64,000 nt of DNA from Dryomyza anilis (Eukaryota > Arthropoda > Insecta > Diptera > Dryomyzidae): assembly GCA_951804985.1 (NCBI GenBank), contig OX638130.1, forward strand, positions 116,325,593 through 116,389,592, read 5' to 3'. Under the pieces are notes generated by a model. The model made no database searches. It had not been told where the DNA came from and saw only the letters and a program-made list of their open reading frames with translations. Positions 22,990-35,009 of this stretch are shown in pieces (the stretch's first letter is position 1; each line of letters begins with the position of its first letter). A program made the position numbers and the translations under genes.

Positions 22990-24300
22990 ACAATATTATA
23001 TTAAAAATTAAATTTTCATTAAAAAAAACTAAAAATTCAAAGCTTCACTTTTTTCAATTCACAAAATTCAATTTTTCACTTAAAATTCAATTTTTCACTA
23101 AAAATTCAATTTTTCACTAAAAATTTTATTTTTCACTAAAAAAAATTCAATTTTTCACTAAAAATTCAATTTTTCACTAAAAATTCAATTTTTCACTAAA
23201 AATTCAATTTTTCACTAAAAATTCAATTTTTCACTAAAAATTCAATTTTTCACTAAAAATTCAATTTTTCACTAAAAATTCAATTTTTCACTAAAAATTC
23301 AATTTTTCACTAAAAATTCAATTTTTCACTAAAAATTCAATTTTTCACTAAAAATTCAATTTTTCACTAAAAATTCAATTTTTCACTAAAAATTCAATTT
23401 TTCACTAAAAATTCAATTTTTCACTAAAATTCAAATTTTCACTAAAAATTTAAATTTTCACTAAAAATTTAATTTTTCACTAAAAATTTAATTTTTCACT
23501 AAAAATTCAAATTTTCACTAAAAATTCAAATTTTCACTAAAAATTCAAATTTTCAATAAAAAAAATTCAATTTTTCACTCAAAATTCAATTTTTCACTAA
23601 AAATTCAAGTTTTCACTAAAAATTCAATTTTTCACTAAAAATTCAATTTTTCACTAAAAATTCAATTTTTCACTAAAAATTCAATTTTTCACTAAAATTC
23701 AATTTTTCACTAAAAATTTAATTTTTCACTAAAAATTCAATTTTTCACTAAAAATTCAATTTTTCACTAAAAATTCAATTTTCACTAAAAATTCAATTTT
23801 TCACTAAAATTTAAATTTTTCACTAAAAATTCAATTTTTCACTAAAAATTCAATTTTTCACTAAAAATTCAATTTTTCACTAAAAATTCAATTTTTCACT
23901 AAAAATTCAATTTTTCACTAAAAATTCAATTTTTCACTAAAAATTCAATTTTTCACTAAAAATTCAAGTTTTCACTAAAAATTCAAGTTTTCACTAAAAA
24001 TTCAATTTTTCACTAAAAATTCAATTTTTCACTAAAAATTCAATTTTTCACTAAAAATTCAATTTTTCACTAAAAATTGAATTTCTCACTAAAAATTTAA
24101 ATTATCACTAAAAGTTTAAATTTTCACTAAAAATTTAAATTTTCACTAAAAAATTAAATTTTTCACTAAAAAATCAATTTTTCACTAAAAATTCAATTTT
24201 TCACTAAAAATTCAATTTTTCACTAAAAATTCAATTTTTCACTAAAAATTCAAATTAATTTTTTCATTTATCATAAAAAATCAATTTTTCACTTAAATTG
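22990..24300. repeat. 19-bp hairpin-unit array, highly homogeneous
   Basis: About 1.3 kb of AATTTTTCACTAAAAATTC units with long runs of exact copies, especially 23085-23420, 23590-23700 and 23820-24070. These runs are much more uniform than the other arrays, suggesting recent expansion or homogenisation. Orientation is the same as in the 19760-21250 array. Confidence 0.9.
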
Positions 24301-24649
24301 AGTTTTTCTCTAAAAACTAATTTTTTTTATTAAAAAAATTAAGTTTAAAATTAATTTTTCAGTACAATTTTTTTTCATTAAAAATTTCATCATTTATATT
24401 ATTTTTTAAGCCATTACCTACTGCTTTTCTATCGAAAATTCTCTACATCAGCTATAGAGCAATTGAAAAATGCCCAAAAGTATGCTATCAATGTTGTCGA
24501 CTTTCTTTTAAACTCATTCACACAAAAATAAAAAGAAATTTTATCTAGAAAATTAAACAGCAACATTATTTTGTGAAATTTATAATCAACACCATAAATT
24601 TTGCAGAGTATTTAATTCACTTTCAAAGAATACAATCAATTTAAAGAAT

Positions 24650-25255
24650 ATTAATATGAAAAATGTAATTTATAATACGACTGGAAGATATAATGGGATG
24701 CGTTGCAGAAATGATTTCTGATATATTGCGTTAGAGCAGTTAAAAAAGAGCCCCACCGATGCCATTTTCGAATTGTTCTAGTCACAACAACCACCTTCTC
24801 TACTGTTTGGCACTTATTACATCTCCAAATCTTTTTGCTTTTTCTGCCTTTGTTTATTCCATGCATCCACACATATCATTTCATCGTAAGTTAATAAATT
24901 ATATTTGTTTGCATCGAGTGCATTTAACTAAATCCAGTGAATGGTACTCACAGTGATGCTCAACCGGAAACAGTCGGCGGCACCATCACCAGCAACTTCA
25001 GCTCCATCGCCTCCTTCTCCTCCTGCTTCACCATCATCATCGTTTTGTCGTTGCCTGGAACACAATAAAGTCCAAATACATATATGAAAATATAATAATA
25101 AACAATCGTACAAAACAGTTCCACGAACACCGATCGATGTACCTCATGCATAAAGTACTTGTTGTGGGTTCCAACGTACCCACACAATATGCACGCTTGC
25201 GACACCAGGCATTTGGACCAGTTGAAAAACGGCGGAATGTCTTCCAAAGTAATCT
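24650..25255. other. Possible small spliced locus, strand uncertain
   Basis: This is a compositional island in AT-rich DNA. On the minus strand an acceptor (ATCATAG, near 25250) opens LEDIPPFFNWSKC and an ACILCG sequence. A GTACGT donor near 25168 and a TTCCAG acceptor near 25061 would join it in frame to an acidic/Gly exon (QRQNDDDGEAGGEGGDG...), ending at a GTGAGT donor near 24951. On the plus strand, ATTTCATC|GTAAGT (24892) and TACTCACAG|T (24953) would bound a 63-bp intron, leading to a frame DAQPETVGG...LPGTQ. Both readings cannot be right. No start codon with a signal peptide is found, and no family is recognised. Confidence 0.25.
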
Positions 25256-25389
25256 ATGATTTCAAGTATAAATTGACGACTCTTACGAAAATTAATACGT
25301 TTCAAATTATTTGTCTTTTACTCCGAATTACAATATATCGTAAATTAAGAAAGAGTGCCGGAATTTTTTTCTATAATACATATTAATCA

Positions 25390-26015
25390 ATTGAATGTTA
25401 TTTAATTTTTGAAATTTATCAATTGTTCTTTTATAATATTCAGGAATTTTTTAAGTATATGACGAGAAGAATTCGATTCATATTAAAAAATAAAATTCTG
25501 GAACAGAATTGTATTAAATATTGCTTTGGGGCTTATGTTATTTAGTTTTTCTTTTACAATGACGTTATATTTAATACCACGTCTTTATTAATGGTTTGAC
25601 TTTTTAAAAATTTTAAATAAAAAAACTTAACAATTTTATTTAATTATCACATTTTTGTCTTTTTCAGGTAAGTCTCAACCAGTTACTTAACTCAGTTAAA
25701 CTCGAAGACCAATAATGTAAGTCGATGTAGATGAGTAAAGAGTTTTTGGTAGGTATTCGAAAATGTGTGCAGTTCTTCAAAATGTCTACAAAATAAATAA
25801 GTTCAATATCAAATTTCAAATTTGTACAAATGAGACTTTTCTCGATAATGATTCCGCGAATTGGAACACTGGACAGGGGTCATACACTTCGTAATACAAT
25901 ATTTTGGGAATACTCTTCAAAATATGGACACACATTAAAGAATAAAGTACCAAATCCCAGTAATCCCCAACAATTCTATTCCGTGACAATTATCTTTTCA
26001 TAGTAAACAAATATA
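25390..26015. other. Intergenic, nothing recognised
   Basis: AT-rich DNA with no supported gene or repeat boundary. Confidence 0.5.
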
Positions 26016-26017
26016 TA

Positions 26018-26212
26018 TACCTCTCTATCTCTCGTCAGTATATGCCAAACGTACGAGAGTAAAATACTGTCTATGAAAAGCTCTCACTCCGCAGTTCGGA
26101 TTCGGCATTAAACTGTGGGTCCACCACTTTTAGTATAACACGCACAGCTCAAATGGTGAGAGAGCTCTGCGTAAGTTCTTCAAGATTGTAGCGCCAAACT
26201 ATTATTATTCTT
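26018..26212 (+). mobile_element. tRNA-derived SINE, 5'-truncated copy
   Basis: This matches the body of the SINE from the CTCTCGGCAGTAAATGGCAA equivalent through AAATGGTGAGAGAGCTC and TGTAGCGCCAAACTATTATT, with several substitutions. The tRNA-like head is missing. It is therefore an inactive fragment. Confidence 0.8.
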
Positions 26213-26353
26213 TATCAAGTCACATTTTCCCCAGACAATTCAATCCCGAAACACATTTTTCCCGTCTCTTCTATTCCGAGATAAATTCATCCCCGAAACA
26301 AGTTCTGCTCAGTCAAATCTTTCCAGAGAACATTTTCTTTATACAAAATATTA

Positions 26354-27480
26354 CTACAAAATTGATGAGATTTTCCTGGAACATTTGGGCAAATTTTCAA
26401 CAAATACACAGGTAATTGGATGATTTTGCGAAGCATATTTTCTAGCATTTTTAGGCCAGATTGTCGGAACTGTTATGGGTGGAAAATACTCAACTTTTGA
26501 TACAAACAACGTATTTTTTTGATAAAACCCGAGATTAAATTTTTTTGGCATTTTTCAGTAATATTTCCGGCATATTTCTGGCAAACACACAGAGAAATGG
26601 AATTTTTTGTGAAGTGAATATCAGGATATTAAATTTTATGGATTTTTAATGTCACACAGAGAAATGGAATATTTTGGGAAGTGTATAGCAGGATATTCAA
26701 TTTTGTGGATTTTTAATGTCACCCCCCAGACAAAATTTTTGGCGGGGTCGAGGCAGTTCTGAAATATTTTCTCGACATATTTTAAATAGACAAAGGTCTT
26801 GTTTGTGTTAAAAGCAGTCTGTTCTCTGCCCATTTCCAAAATATGGCGTGAATCTGCCATTAAAATGCCATAAAATTTTACAACCTGCCATACACTTCCC
26901 AAGATATTCCATTTAGCTGTTCGTTTGCCGAATATATGCCCAAAATTATCCAGAAAATGCCAGAAATTTTGTCTCGGGTCGAAGAATTTTTCAAACGTAT
27001 TTTCAACAAATTTCAAACATACAGAGGCTGAGTTTGTTTAAAAAGCTGTCTATTTTCTGCCCGTTCCCCAAATATGCCGTGAATCTGCAATTAAAATTCC
27101 ACAAAATTTGACAAAATGCTTTAAACATTCCAAAGCATTCCATACATCTGTTTGTTTTCTCAAAATATGCCGGAAATATTCCTGAAAGATGCCAAAAATT
27201 TTGTCTTATGCTATGCACGGCATAATTTGATATCTGGCGAATATGTCAAAGGAAATTTCTAAACTGCCTCGACCCCGTCAAAAAAATTTTTGAGGAATCC
27301 CGAGACAACAATTTTTGGCATTTCTCAGGAATATTTCCGGCATATTTCTGGCAAACTGACAGATATATTTAAAATGTGTAGGAAGTTTATGACAGATTAT
27401 CAAATTTAATGAAATTTTAAACACAGATTCCCGTCATATTTTAAGAACGGGCAGCAAATGTTTCTAAACATCTCTGAGCC
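26354..27480. repeat. Cluster of degenerate 'GGCATATTTC' repeats in both orientations
   Basis: At least four partial units are present, with shared phrases GGCAAACACACAGAGAAATGG, GTGAATCTGCCATTAAAAT and TTTTGTCTCGGG. Neighbouring units are inverted relative to each other, giving a foldback-like layout. The 126-, 71- and 65-codon ORFs across it are repeat artefacts. Confidence 0.6.
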
Positions 27481-28540
27481 AGCTAAAAATTTAGTTCCGA
27501 GTTTAGTATCAAATTTTGTAGAATATTTCACAGAGCAAACGAAAAATTTATATTATAAAAATTGGTATTCTTTTGTATGGTGAAGAATTTTTTAAGGAAT
27601 AATTGTATTAGGACCAAATTTTTTGAGGGATATCTGAAGAATTATTTTGAAAAAAAAAATTCTGATAGAAATTGTCTCGTGAAAGAACTTTGTCACAGGA
27701 AAAGAATTGTCTCAGGTTAGTTTTGTCTTAGAGAAGAATTGTCTCGGGGTGATTTCGGGAAAGAATTGTCTCAGGAAAGAATAGTCTGGGCAAATAGTGG
27801 TCTGCAGAAGAAGTGTGGGTAGAGCATTGACCTATAAAGCGATAATTAAACTTAACCGAAAATTCCAACTTTGAATTTGAACATAATAAAGATCTATCAG
27901 AAATTTATTCTTCGATTTTCCATAGGGCCATTGATTGGGTAGACTATATAGCGGTCAGGTGGTTGGTGGTTTGTGGTTGCTGCGGTACGTACCGCTTTAA
28001 TATGCTGCGACATTTCATTCTGTTGTTATTGCACCTGACGACATTCTTTGCGATGTTCATTTTTTTTTATTAACGTTTTATTTGTTTAGCAATTCGCACT
28101 GTGCAATTCGACCCTTGTATTGCACAGAACCCATGCTCGTGGTACAGCATACGGCGGTTTGGTATGGCTAAAAGCGGTACTGGTGGTTGTTGCTGGCGTG
28201 TTGAATATTAAGCTATTCGAGCGGAAATTGTTTTCGACGTTATTAAAAGGATTCAATAATATTTTCAGTGAAAAACGAAACGAGGCACTTTTATGTATAT
28301 GCAGGCTATTAAAAAAACATTAACCAGAGCTTTTAAATTGCTGCATATTTTTTTAAGTACGTGTTGAAAATTATTATACTTTCCATGCATTTCGAATATG
28401 TTCTATGCATTAAAATTTTGTCTATGTTTCTGGAAATAGAATAGATTACAAACTATTTACAAACTCATTATTCCAATAGTATGAAATACTATAAAAAAAG
28501 TTAAACAATACTATATTTTACTATAATTTTAATAGTATTA
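27481..28540. other. Intergenic, nothing firmly recognised
   Basis: Contains GTCTCGGG/GTCTCAGG motifs at about 27675-27800, probably repeat debris. The 67-codon ORF at 28120-28323 has a hydrophobic stretch but no other support. Confidence 0.4.
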
Positions 28541-28843
28541 ATAATAATAGTTTGGCACTACAGTCCTTGAAAGACTTAGGCCGAGCTCTCTCACCATTTT
28601 GAACTGTGTGTGTTATATTTGTTCTCAAAGTGGTAGGACCTACAGTTTATTGCCGAATCCGAACGGCGGGTGAGAGCTTTTCATAGGCAATGCTTTTACT
28701 CTCGGAGGTTTGCCATTTACTGCCGAGAGGTAGCGCGGTATAGAAAAATGTTTCTATGAAAAGATGTTGTTAGCCCCAGTCCAAGCTTGAACCGGGGACC
28801 TTTCGGCTCGCAGTCCAACGCACTAACCACTGAGCTACCGCGG
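28541..28843 (-). mobile_element. tRNA-derived SINE, near full-length, minus strand
   Basis: Read on the minus strand it starts with the CCGCGGTAGCTCAGTGG head and B-box GGTTCAAGC, continues through the usual body and ends in a CTATTATTATT tail. No certain target duplication is found. Confidence 0.85.
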
Positions 28844-28937
28844 TATTTCACTTAATTTTAATTCTTAGCATCATTCTGTTGGATGGCAGAATTATTGCAT
28901 TTTGAAAAATTTTAATATTACTTAATCTTAGTTTAAA

Positions 28938-29892
28938 TTTCCCCAAAAAAAATCATCAGATTAATGAATTTATTCATAAATATTATGAATTGGTTGCCAA
29001 CTACTAGATTCATCATATTGATACCACCGTTCATTAAAAGACATATTGATTTATTAAATATATAAACGAAATATTCAATACAATTATGAATAATTTTAAT
29101 TAAAAAAAAAATGTTTTTAGAAAATTATTCGAAAAAAAAAATAAAAAATAAGTATATTTATAAAAAAAAAAGTTTTTCGGAAAAAATAGTCCAAAAAAAT
29201 AATTTTTCGAACAAAAATAAAAAAAATTTTTGTTTTTTTTTTTTTTTTGAGAAACTTTTTTTTGGCAAATTTTTATTTTGAAAAAAAAAATTTTACGGTA
29301 AATTTTTTTCGGGCAAATATTTTTCGTAACATTTTTTTTTTCTCGCATAATTTTTTTATTAAACAATTTTTTTGTAAATTTTTTACAGCAACACTTTTTG
29401 TTCGAATTATTTTCTAAACATTTTTTTTTTTGAAAAATTCCATCAATGAATGAATTCATTCATCAATATGTATTTAATGAACGGTGGTATCACTATGATG
29501 AGTCTCGTAGTTGGTAGAAAAATTCATAATATTTTTGAATAAATTCATCATATTGAAGATTTTTTTTTTCTGTATACAAGAACTACTTGAAAACTGGCAA
29601 AAAAAGAACGAAAAATAAATATTTTGATTGAAATTTGGTTTGATGAACAGCGTTCGTCAGTATGATGTACATATGTATATGGTGTATTTTATGTAGTTGT
29701 TCATTAATATGATGAAATGTATTCATCATATTGAAGAACCGGTTTTTCAGCAATTACCAAGTGTTCATCTTATTTATGATCGCATTCATCGCATTTATGT
29801 CGTTATTCATTAATATTATGAATAGTTCTTCAATACAATGAATCACGGTTTAAAGAACGCAATTCATCACTATGATGTTCTTTTTTTCTGTG
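28938..29892. mobile_element. Foldback element of the 'CATCATATTGAT...TTTTCTGTG' family (copy 1)
   Basis: It has a subterminal TTCATAAATATTATGAAT palindrome, the phrase TCATATTGATACCACCGTTCATTAAA, a central A/T homopolymer-rich segment, and a right end TTTTTTTCTGTG. The same phrases recur at 56271-57078 and 57377-58218. Short ATGAA/TTCAT motifs dominate the ends. No transposase ORF is present. Confidence 0.6.
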
Positions 29893-31435
29893 TAGTATTT
29901 TTAATATTAGTCACACAAACAAACATTAAAGAAAGTTGAATATTCGAAGTTTCTCTCTGAAATATTATAAAACCGGAATCGGAAACGGAAATGGTAAAAG
30001 TAATATTAAAATGATCAATATCACTCTCACAGAAATTGACCTTTTTCACACACATATGTAGTAGCATTGAAACCGTACAATGTATTTTATAACTCCAGAT
30101 GGAATCTTTTTATCTATTTTTTTTATAAAAATACCGAAATTTGTATTGTGGAACCAAATTATCTGAATGGCGATTCTTGTTTACGACAGAGTCTTTTCAA
30201 CAACAAGATCTTACAATAGTCAAATACAACTCTAACCCAAATAATCTCATATTTATTAGATGATTTTGATATGCTTTAATTAAATATTTATATTTATAAA
30301 GAATAGCGCATGTATACAAAAAAAAAACATGTTGTTTTTTTGCAGAAATCCCAAAAAAAAACCAGGCCAGGCCACAACCTCTGAACCGTTAATCGCTTGA
30401 TTATGGAAATTTATTCCGATTCAAATAATAAACAAATATTAAGCTATAATTTGGAACTAAGAAAGAAAGTTTATTCAAATCGGCATCGACAGTTTGCGGT
30501 GAAAAAATCAGAAAAACAACAGTTAATGTTTATATTTGAGGTACAAGGCATGTTGTACCTTACAATAGATGCTAATCTAATTTTATAATTCAAAGTAAAA
30601 CAAAAATAAACCAAAAAAAAAGGCATCTCAAGGCATACAAATATTCAAATTGTTAAAAAATAACTGCCAGATGTTTACTATATAAATAAACTATTTCATT
30701 TTTTGCGGCATAAATATTATATCAAATTGCTTCACTTTCAATTGATTTTATAATAATATTCATATAGCTCAATTAAAATCTGCATATGAATACAATACTC
30801 AAATTATGCCTATACTAAATTTTAAATATTTTCTTGTTTATTAAGTTATTTAGTATTGTGATGTATTCTTAATTTATTGCCTGTGAACTGAAAGTGCTGA
30901 TACTACACTCTGCCAAAAACTGCAAGAATTATAAATTTGATTACTACTAAAATTTGTCAATAGGATGCACACTATTAATTTTATAACAATAAAACTATTG
31001 ATACAATAATGTGTTTAATTAACTAAAAGTTCCGAACTTAAAATATTTTAGAATTATTTTATTATACCTCCTTTTAATTTAATAGTTTCGTCATATGTAG
31101 TTTTATTCTAAATGCTATAATTTTTTTTAATATTTTTATAATCTGATATAATAATGACATAATTCACTCAGCTTTCAATAGAACTACGCTTTACAGAGAC
31201 AATTCAGTTTTCAGTCCCACGATATGTTTATGGAACAACCTCCCTGCGTCTATTTTTTAAAACATTTTTGATATTGGCAAATTAAATACATACATCAACA
31301 GATATTAGTCCATGTTTCCTTAATTTATTTAATATAATATCCTTTCATACGTGGAACACTATGGATTTTGTAAATTTAAAGACAGATTTTCAGCACATTT
31401 TATTTGCTGAGAATTGTTTATTTGAGGTTTAGAAG
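29893..31435. other. AT-rich intergenic DNA, nothing recognised
   Basis: No supported gene. The 63-65-codon ORFs here have no family or splice evidence. Confidence 0.5.
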
Positions 31436-31439
31436 AAGT

Positions 31440-32330
31440 TTATCTGACTGTCGATTCAAAATATATCCGAGTTTATTCCAGAATATTTCGGTCACATTTC
31501 AAATGGAAGATTTTGGAAGTGTATAGCAGGCTATAAAATTTTGTCGATTTTAAAAGGAAGATTTCCGGCATATTCAAGGTATGAGCAGAAATAGACAGCT
31601 TTAGTTATAAACTTCACGTTTTTGGCTTAAAATCATTCGAATATCAGTCAGTAAAAACTTGTTTATCAGCAAACTATTTTCCTAAAACTACAAGAAATAT
31701 AAATATGAATACTAGTAAAATTTAATAGGAAGCACACTATTATTACAATAATATTCAAACTATAAATTCAATAATTTTTTATAGCATTAACTAAAGGTTT
31801 CGAACTTTAAAAGTGAAAGTGAGGCAAATTATCAGCATACAATTTTCCATTTACCTATTTGATTGCCAGAAATATGCCCGATATATCCGTAACAAATTAC
31901 AGAAATGTTATCAGGGGTAGTTTGTGTACAAAAACATGATCGCGTTTCAAAATTTGTCATTACATTTGAAGTTAACTTCATTTTAATAATTCTATGTATA
32001 ATTTATTTTCTATAGTAAATTATAAATGTTAAGAATTAATATGTTTCATAAATTAACCCATTACGAACTCTATGTTCAGAATGTAGGGGACCATAAAAAA
32101 AATTTAAACAACCGTTATTTGAAAGTTCTCTTTAAGAACGACAAAAACGATGAAATTCTCGTACTCGTGCTCTGGTTTTCGTATGTCAAATAGTGGGATT
32201 ATTATATTAGGAAACACATGCAAATTAAAGTATTTGTCAAAATATATTGGATCCTTAATACAAAAGGCAAAAGAGTAGATATTATAAACTTAATGGTATT
32301 CTTACTATTAAATTTAATAAAAAACGAGTT
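31440..32330. other. Intergenic with weak 'GGCATATTTC'-family remnants
   Basis: Phrases such as AAATGGAAGATTTTGG and GTGTATAGCAGGCTATAAAA near 31500-31600 resemble the repeats at 26354-27480. The rest is AT-rich without recognised features. Confidence 0.4.
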
Positions 32331-32339
32331 GGGAAAGTT

Positions 32340-32935
32340 AGGTCACATGGGTAAGTTCGGTCACATGGGGCGAATTTTTATAGTCGGTACGGGCCCGACT
32401 ATGGAATACCCTACACCTTTGGTGGGGATATTAACCCTCAGAATATTATACATATATCAGAAATTTACGTCTTATATCCCCATAAATTAAAAAAAATTTT
32501 AAAATAAAAAAAAAAAAAATTTTAAAAATATAATTGGGCGGACCACGCCTATATTTAAAATTTTGAAAGGCTAATATTTCATAGATTTGATTTTAATAAT
32601 TTACGGATCAAATTTCCACTATGAAAACCCGGGAAATAATGAAAAAAAAAGTGGGAGGATCACGCCCATTTTTGGACCACATATTTTTAGGTGAATTCTA
32701 ACAATACGTTTTAAATTTTATAACTATACCTTGAATACTTTTCGAGTTATTAGTTTCGAAAAAGTTATATAAAAGTGACTTGTATGGGAGGTGGGCGTGT
32801 CCGTTGACCGATTTTGCTCATTTTCAAACTCAGTTCCTACTTTTGGCTAAACTATATTGAGACGAAATTTCATCGCATTCTGATCAGTATTTCTCAAGTT
32901 ATTCTGTATTCGGACAGCAAGACAGCAAGACAGCA

Positions 32936-32971
<36 letters not shown>

Positions 32972-33115
32972 GGACATGGCTAAACGGACTCGGGTAGTGA
33001 TGCTGATCAAGAATATATATACTTTTCCATACCGGACACGCCTCCTAAGGGGCGTTACAATATATGCACAAAGTTAATATACCCTGTACCTTATAGGTGT
33101 AGGGTATAAAAACTT
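32340..33115 (+). repeat. Dispersed fly repeat with GACA-microsatellite and GGGTATA end
   Basis: The module runs through GGGCGGACCACGCC and GGTGGGCGTGTCC, an (ACAG)n microsatellite at about 32935-32975, GACGGACATGGCTAAACGGA, CAAGAATATATATACTTT and ends TGTAGGGTATAAAA. This order is typical of a repeat seen widely in fly genomes (recalled knowledge, not searched). A shorter, more diverged copy lies at 34735-34998. Confidence 0.65.
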
Positions 33116-33119
33116 TTAT

Positions 33120-33785
33120 ATAAATTTAAAAAAACTATTATTACATGTGTCATAAAATCAATAGGTCTACCATTCAAATATTGTTTTTCAGTGCAAATTT
33201 TAAATTAGTTTTAACGTTTTAAAAATTTTCAAACGTATATAGTTCCCAATCGAAACGTAGATCTGCTTTATTTTAAGTGAAAGCTAAAACTGGAGCTAAC
33301 TCTTTAATGACACATTTTATTTTGAGTGTGTAACGCTACCAATATATTTACTTTTTAATAATTTTACTCTACTTGTTAACTCTACTCTACTTGTTAAATA
33401 AATTTTCTCTACTTGTTAAATAAATTTCATACGCAGTTATAAGTGTACCAAAAAAAACGGTAAGAAAGGTTCGATTACATAGGAAATTTTAGTGAGAAGT
33501 TAGTGAGAAGTTAGTGAGAATTATGAAAGATTATAACATCACATATGATGTTATAATATATGCTGTAACTATTTAATATGGTACATAGAATTCTTAAATT
33601 CTTAAATTCTTAAAATAACTAAAAATTTGCAATCACTGAAGAATTCCCTTTCTCTTGATACCCATATTTACCATTTAAAGTAGTACATAATCACCAGTGA
33701 TTAGGAATCTTTAAAATAACTGCAAACTTGCAATCGCTGAAGAATTGCCTACCCATATTTACTGTAGCGGGACACATCCCAAAAG
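33120..33785. other. Intergenic, nothing recognised
   Basis: Only small local duplications are seen here, such as CTCTACTTGTTAAATAAATT, a GTTAGTGAGAA triplet near 33495, and a repeated GCAAATCACTGAAGAATT-like phrase. No gene is evident. Confidence 0.45.
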
Positions 33786-33794
33786 GTATTACCC

Positions 33795-34080
33795 CGAGAG
33801 ACATTTCCCCCGAATATATTTCCCCGAATGATATTTCCCCGAAATGAACATCTCCCCGAAATGAACATTTCCCCGAAATGAACATTTCCCCGAAATGGAC
33901 ATTTCCCCGAAATGGACATTTCCCCGAAATGGACATTTCCCCGAAATGAACATTTACCCAAAATGAACATTTCCCCCAAATGGACATTTCCCCGAACGGC
34001 CACTTCCCCGAATGGACATTTCCCTGAAATGAACACTACCTCGAACGGACACTTCCCCGAATGGACATTTATCCGTGTCA
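33795..34080. repeat. 17-bp minisatellite CATTTCCCCGAAATGGA
   Basis: About fifteen units of CATTTCCCCGAAATGRA with drift at the edges. Each unit contains the near-palindrome TTTCCCCGAAA. The 98-, 122- and 94-codon ORFs crossing it are artefacts of repetition. A related but looser array lies at 59345-59515. Confidence 0.85.
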
Positions 34081-34113
34081 GGTCGCGGGAAAACATTATT
34101 TTCATATGTTTGA

Positions 34114-34440
34114 GCATAAAGTCAATATATAATAATAAAAATAGTTTGGCACTACAGTCCTATAAGAACTTCGGCCGAGCTCTCTCACCATTTTAAGCTG
34201 TGCGTGTTATATTTTTACTCAAAGCGGTGGGACCTACAGTTTATTGCCGAATCCGAACGGCGAACGAGAGCTTTTCATAGACAATGTTTTACTCTCGTAG
34301 GTTTGCCAATTACTGCCGAGAGGTAGCGCGGTATAGAAAAATGTTTCTACGAAAAGATGTTGTTAGCCCCAGTACAGGCTTGAACCGGGGACCTTTCGAC
34401 TCGCAGTCCAACGCACTAACCACTGAGCTACCGTGGCTAC
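34114..34440 (-). mobile_element. tRNA-derived SINE, near full-length, minus strand
   Basis: Complete head (minus-strand GTAGCCACGGTAGCTCAGTG) and B-box, typical body and AT-rich tail. The sequence ATATGTTTGA occurs at 34104-34113 and 34444-34453 and may be the target duplication, although it is three bases off the element end on the right. Confidence 0.8.
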
Positions 34441-34501
34441 GATATATGTTTGATCAACAAAAAGTTCACTTAAGCCCGTAAAAATAAAATTTATCTGTAC
34501 A

Positions 34502-34700
34502 CCCAGAATAAAAATACTATATAAATAATAGTTTTTTACTATTAAAAATTAGTCAATAGGATAAATTATTATTTTAATCGAAAAATACCATTTAATACTA
34601 GAAAATACTATTGGGTTTATATGAAAAGATTTATTTTTTGTATACTATTAAATCAATAATTGTCCTATTGACCAATTTTAATGAGATTTGAGGCAATAAA
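34502..34700. mobile_element. Truncated MITE related to 14023-14241
   Basis: It begins CACCCAGAATAAAAATACTA and continues with AGTCAATAGGATAAATTATT and CCATTTAATACTAG, an inverted match to the MITE at 14023-14241. The far terminus is lost around GAGATTTGAGG. Confidence 0.7.
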
Positions 34701-34734
34701 TGAGGTATTTTAACATAAGTTGTTAGTTCGCAGG

Positions 34735-34998
34735 TAACAATAGACCGATCATGCCAATTTTTTCTTCAGAGAGCGTAGCTATATAAGTAATCTAAATTAG
34801 GAGTTTCATTGATCTAGCTCTTATCGATTTTTGGAAATCGTGATTTCAACAGACAGACGGACATTTGTAAATCGACTCTGGAGGTCATACTTATCATAAA
34901 TATATATACTTTTCCCATGCCGGATCTGCTTCCTTTTGAGTGTTACAAACGGCGTACCAAACTGAATATACCCTTTCACTCTGAGTGTAGGGTATACA
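34735..34998 (+). repeat. Diverged copy of the GACA/GGGTATA dispersed repeat
   Basis: Shares ACAGACAGACGGACAT, AAATATATATACTTTTCC, GTTACAAACGG and the ending GAGTGTAGGGTATACAAA with the module at 32340-33115. The 5' part is lost or unalignable by eye. Confidence 0.6.
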
Positions 34999-35009
34999 AA
35001 AAATATTTT

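Noticed and set aside
29100..29459. 119-codon Lys/Phe-rich ORF
   Set aside because: It is an artefact of A/T homopolymers in a foldback element.
33691..34196. ORFs of GKCPFRGNVHFGEM type
   Set aside because: They come from the 17-bp minisatellite, which shows slipped phase on both strands.
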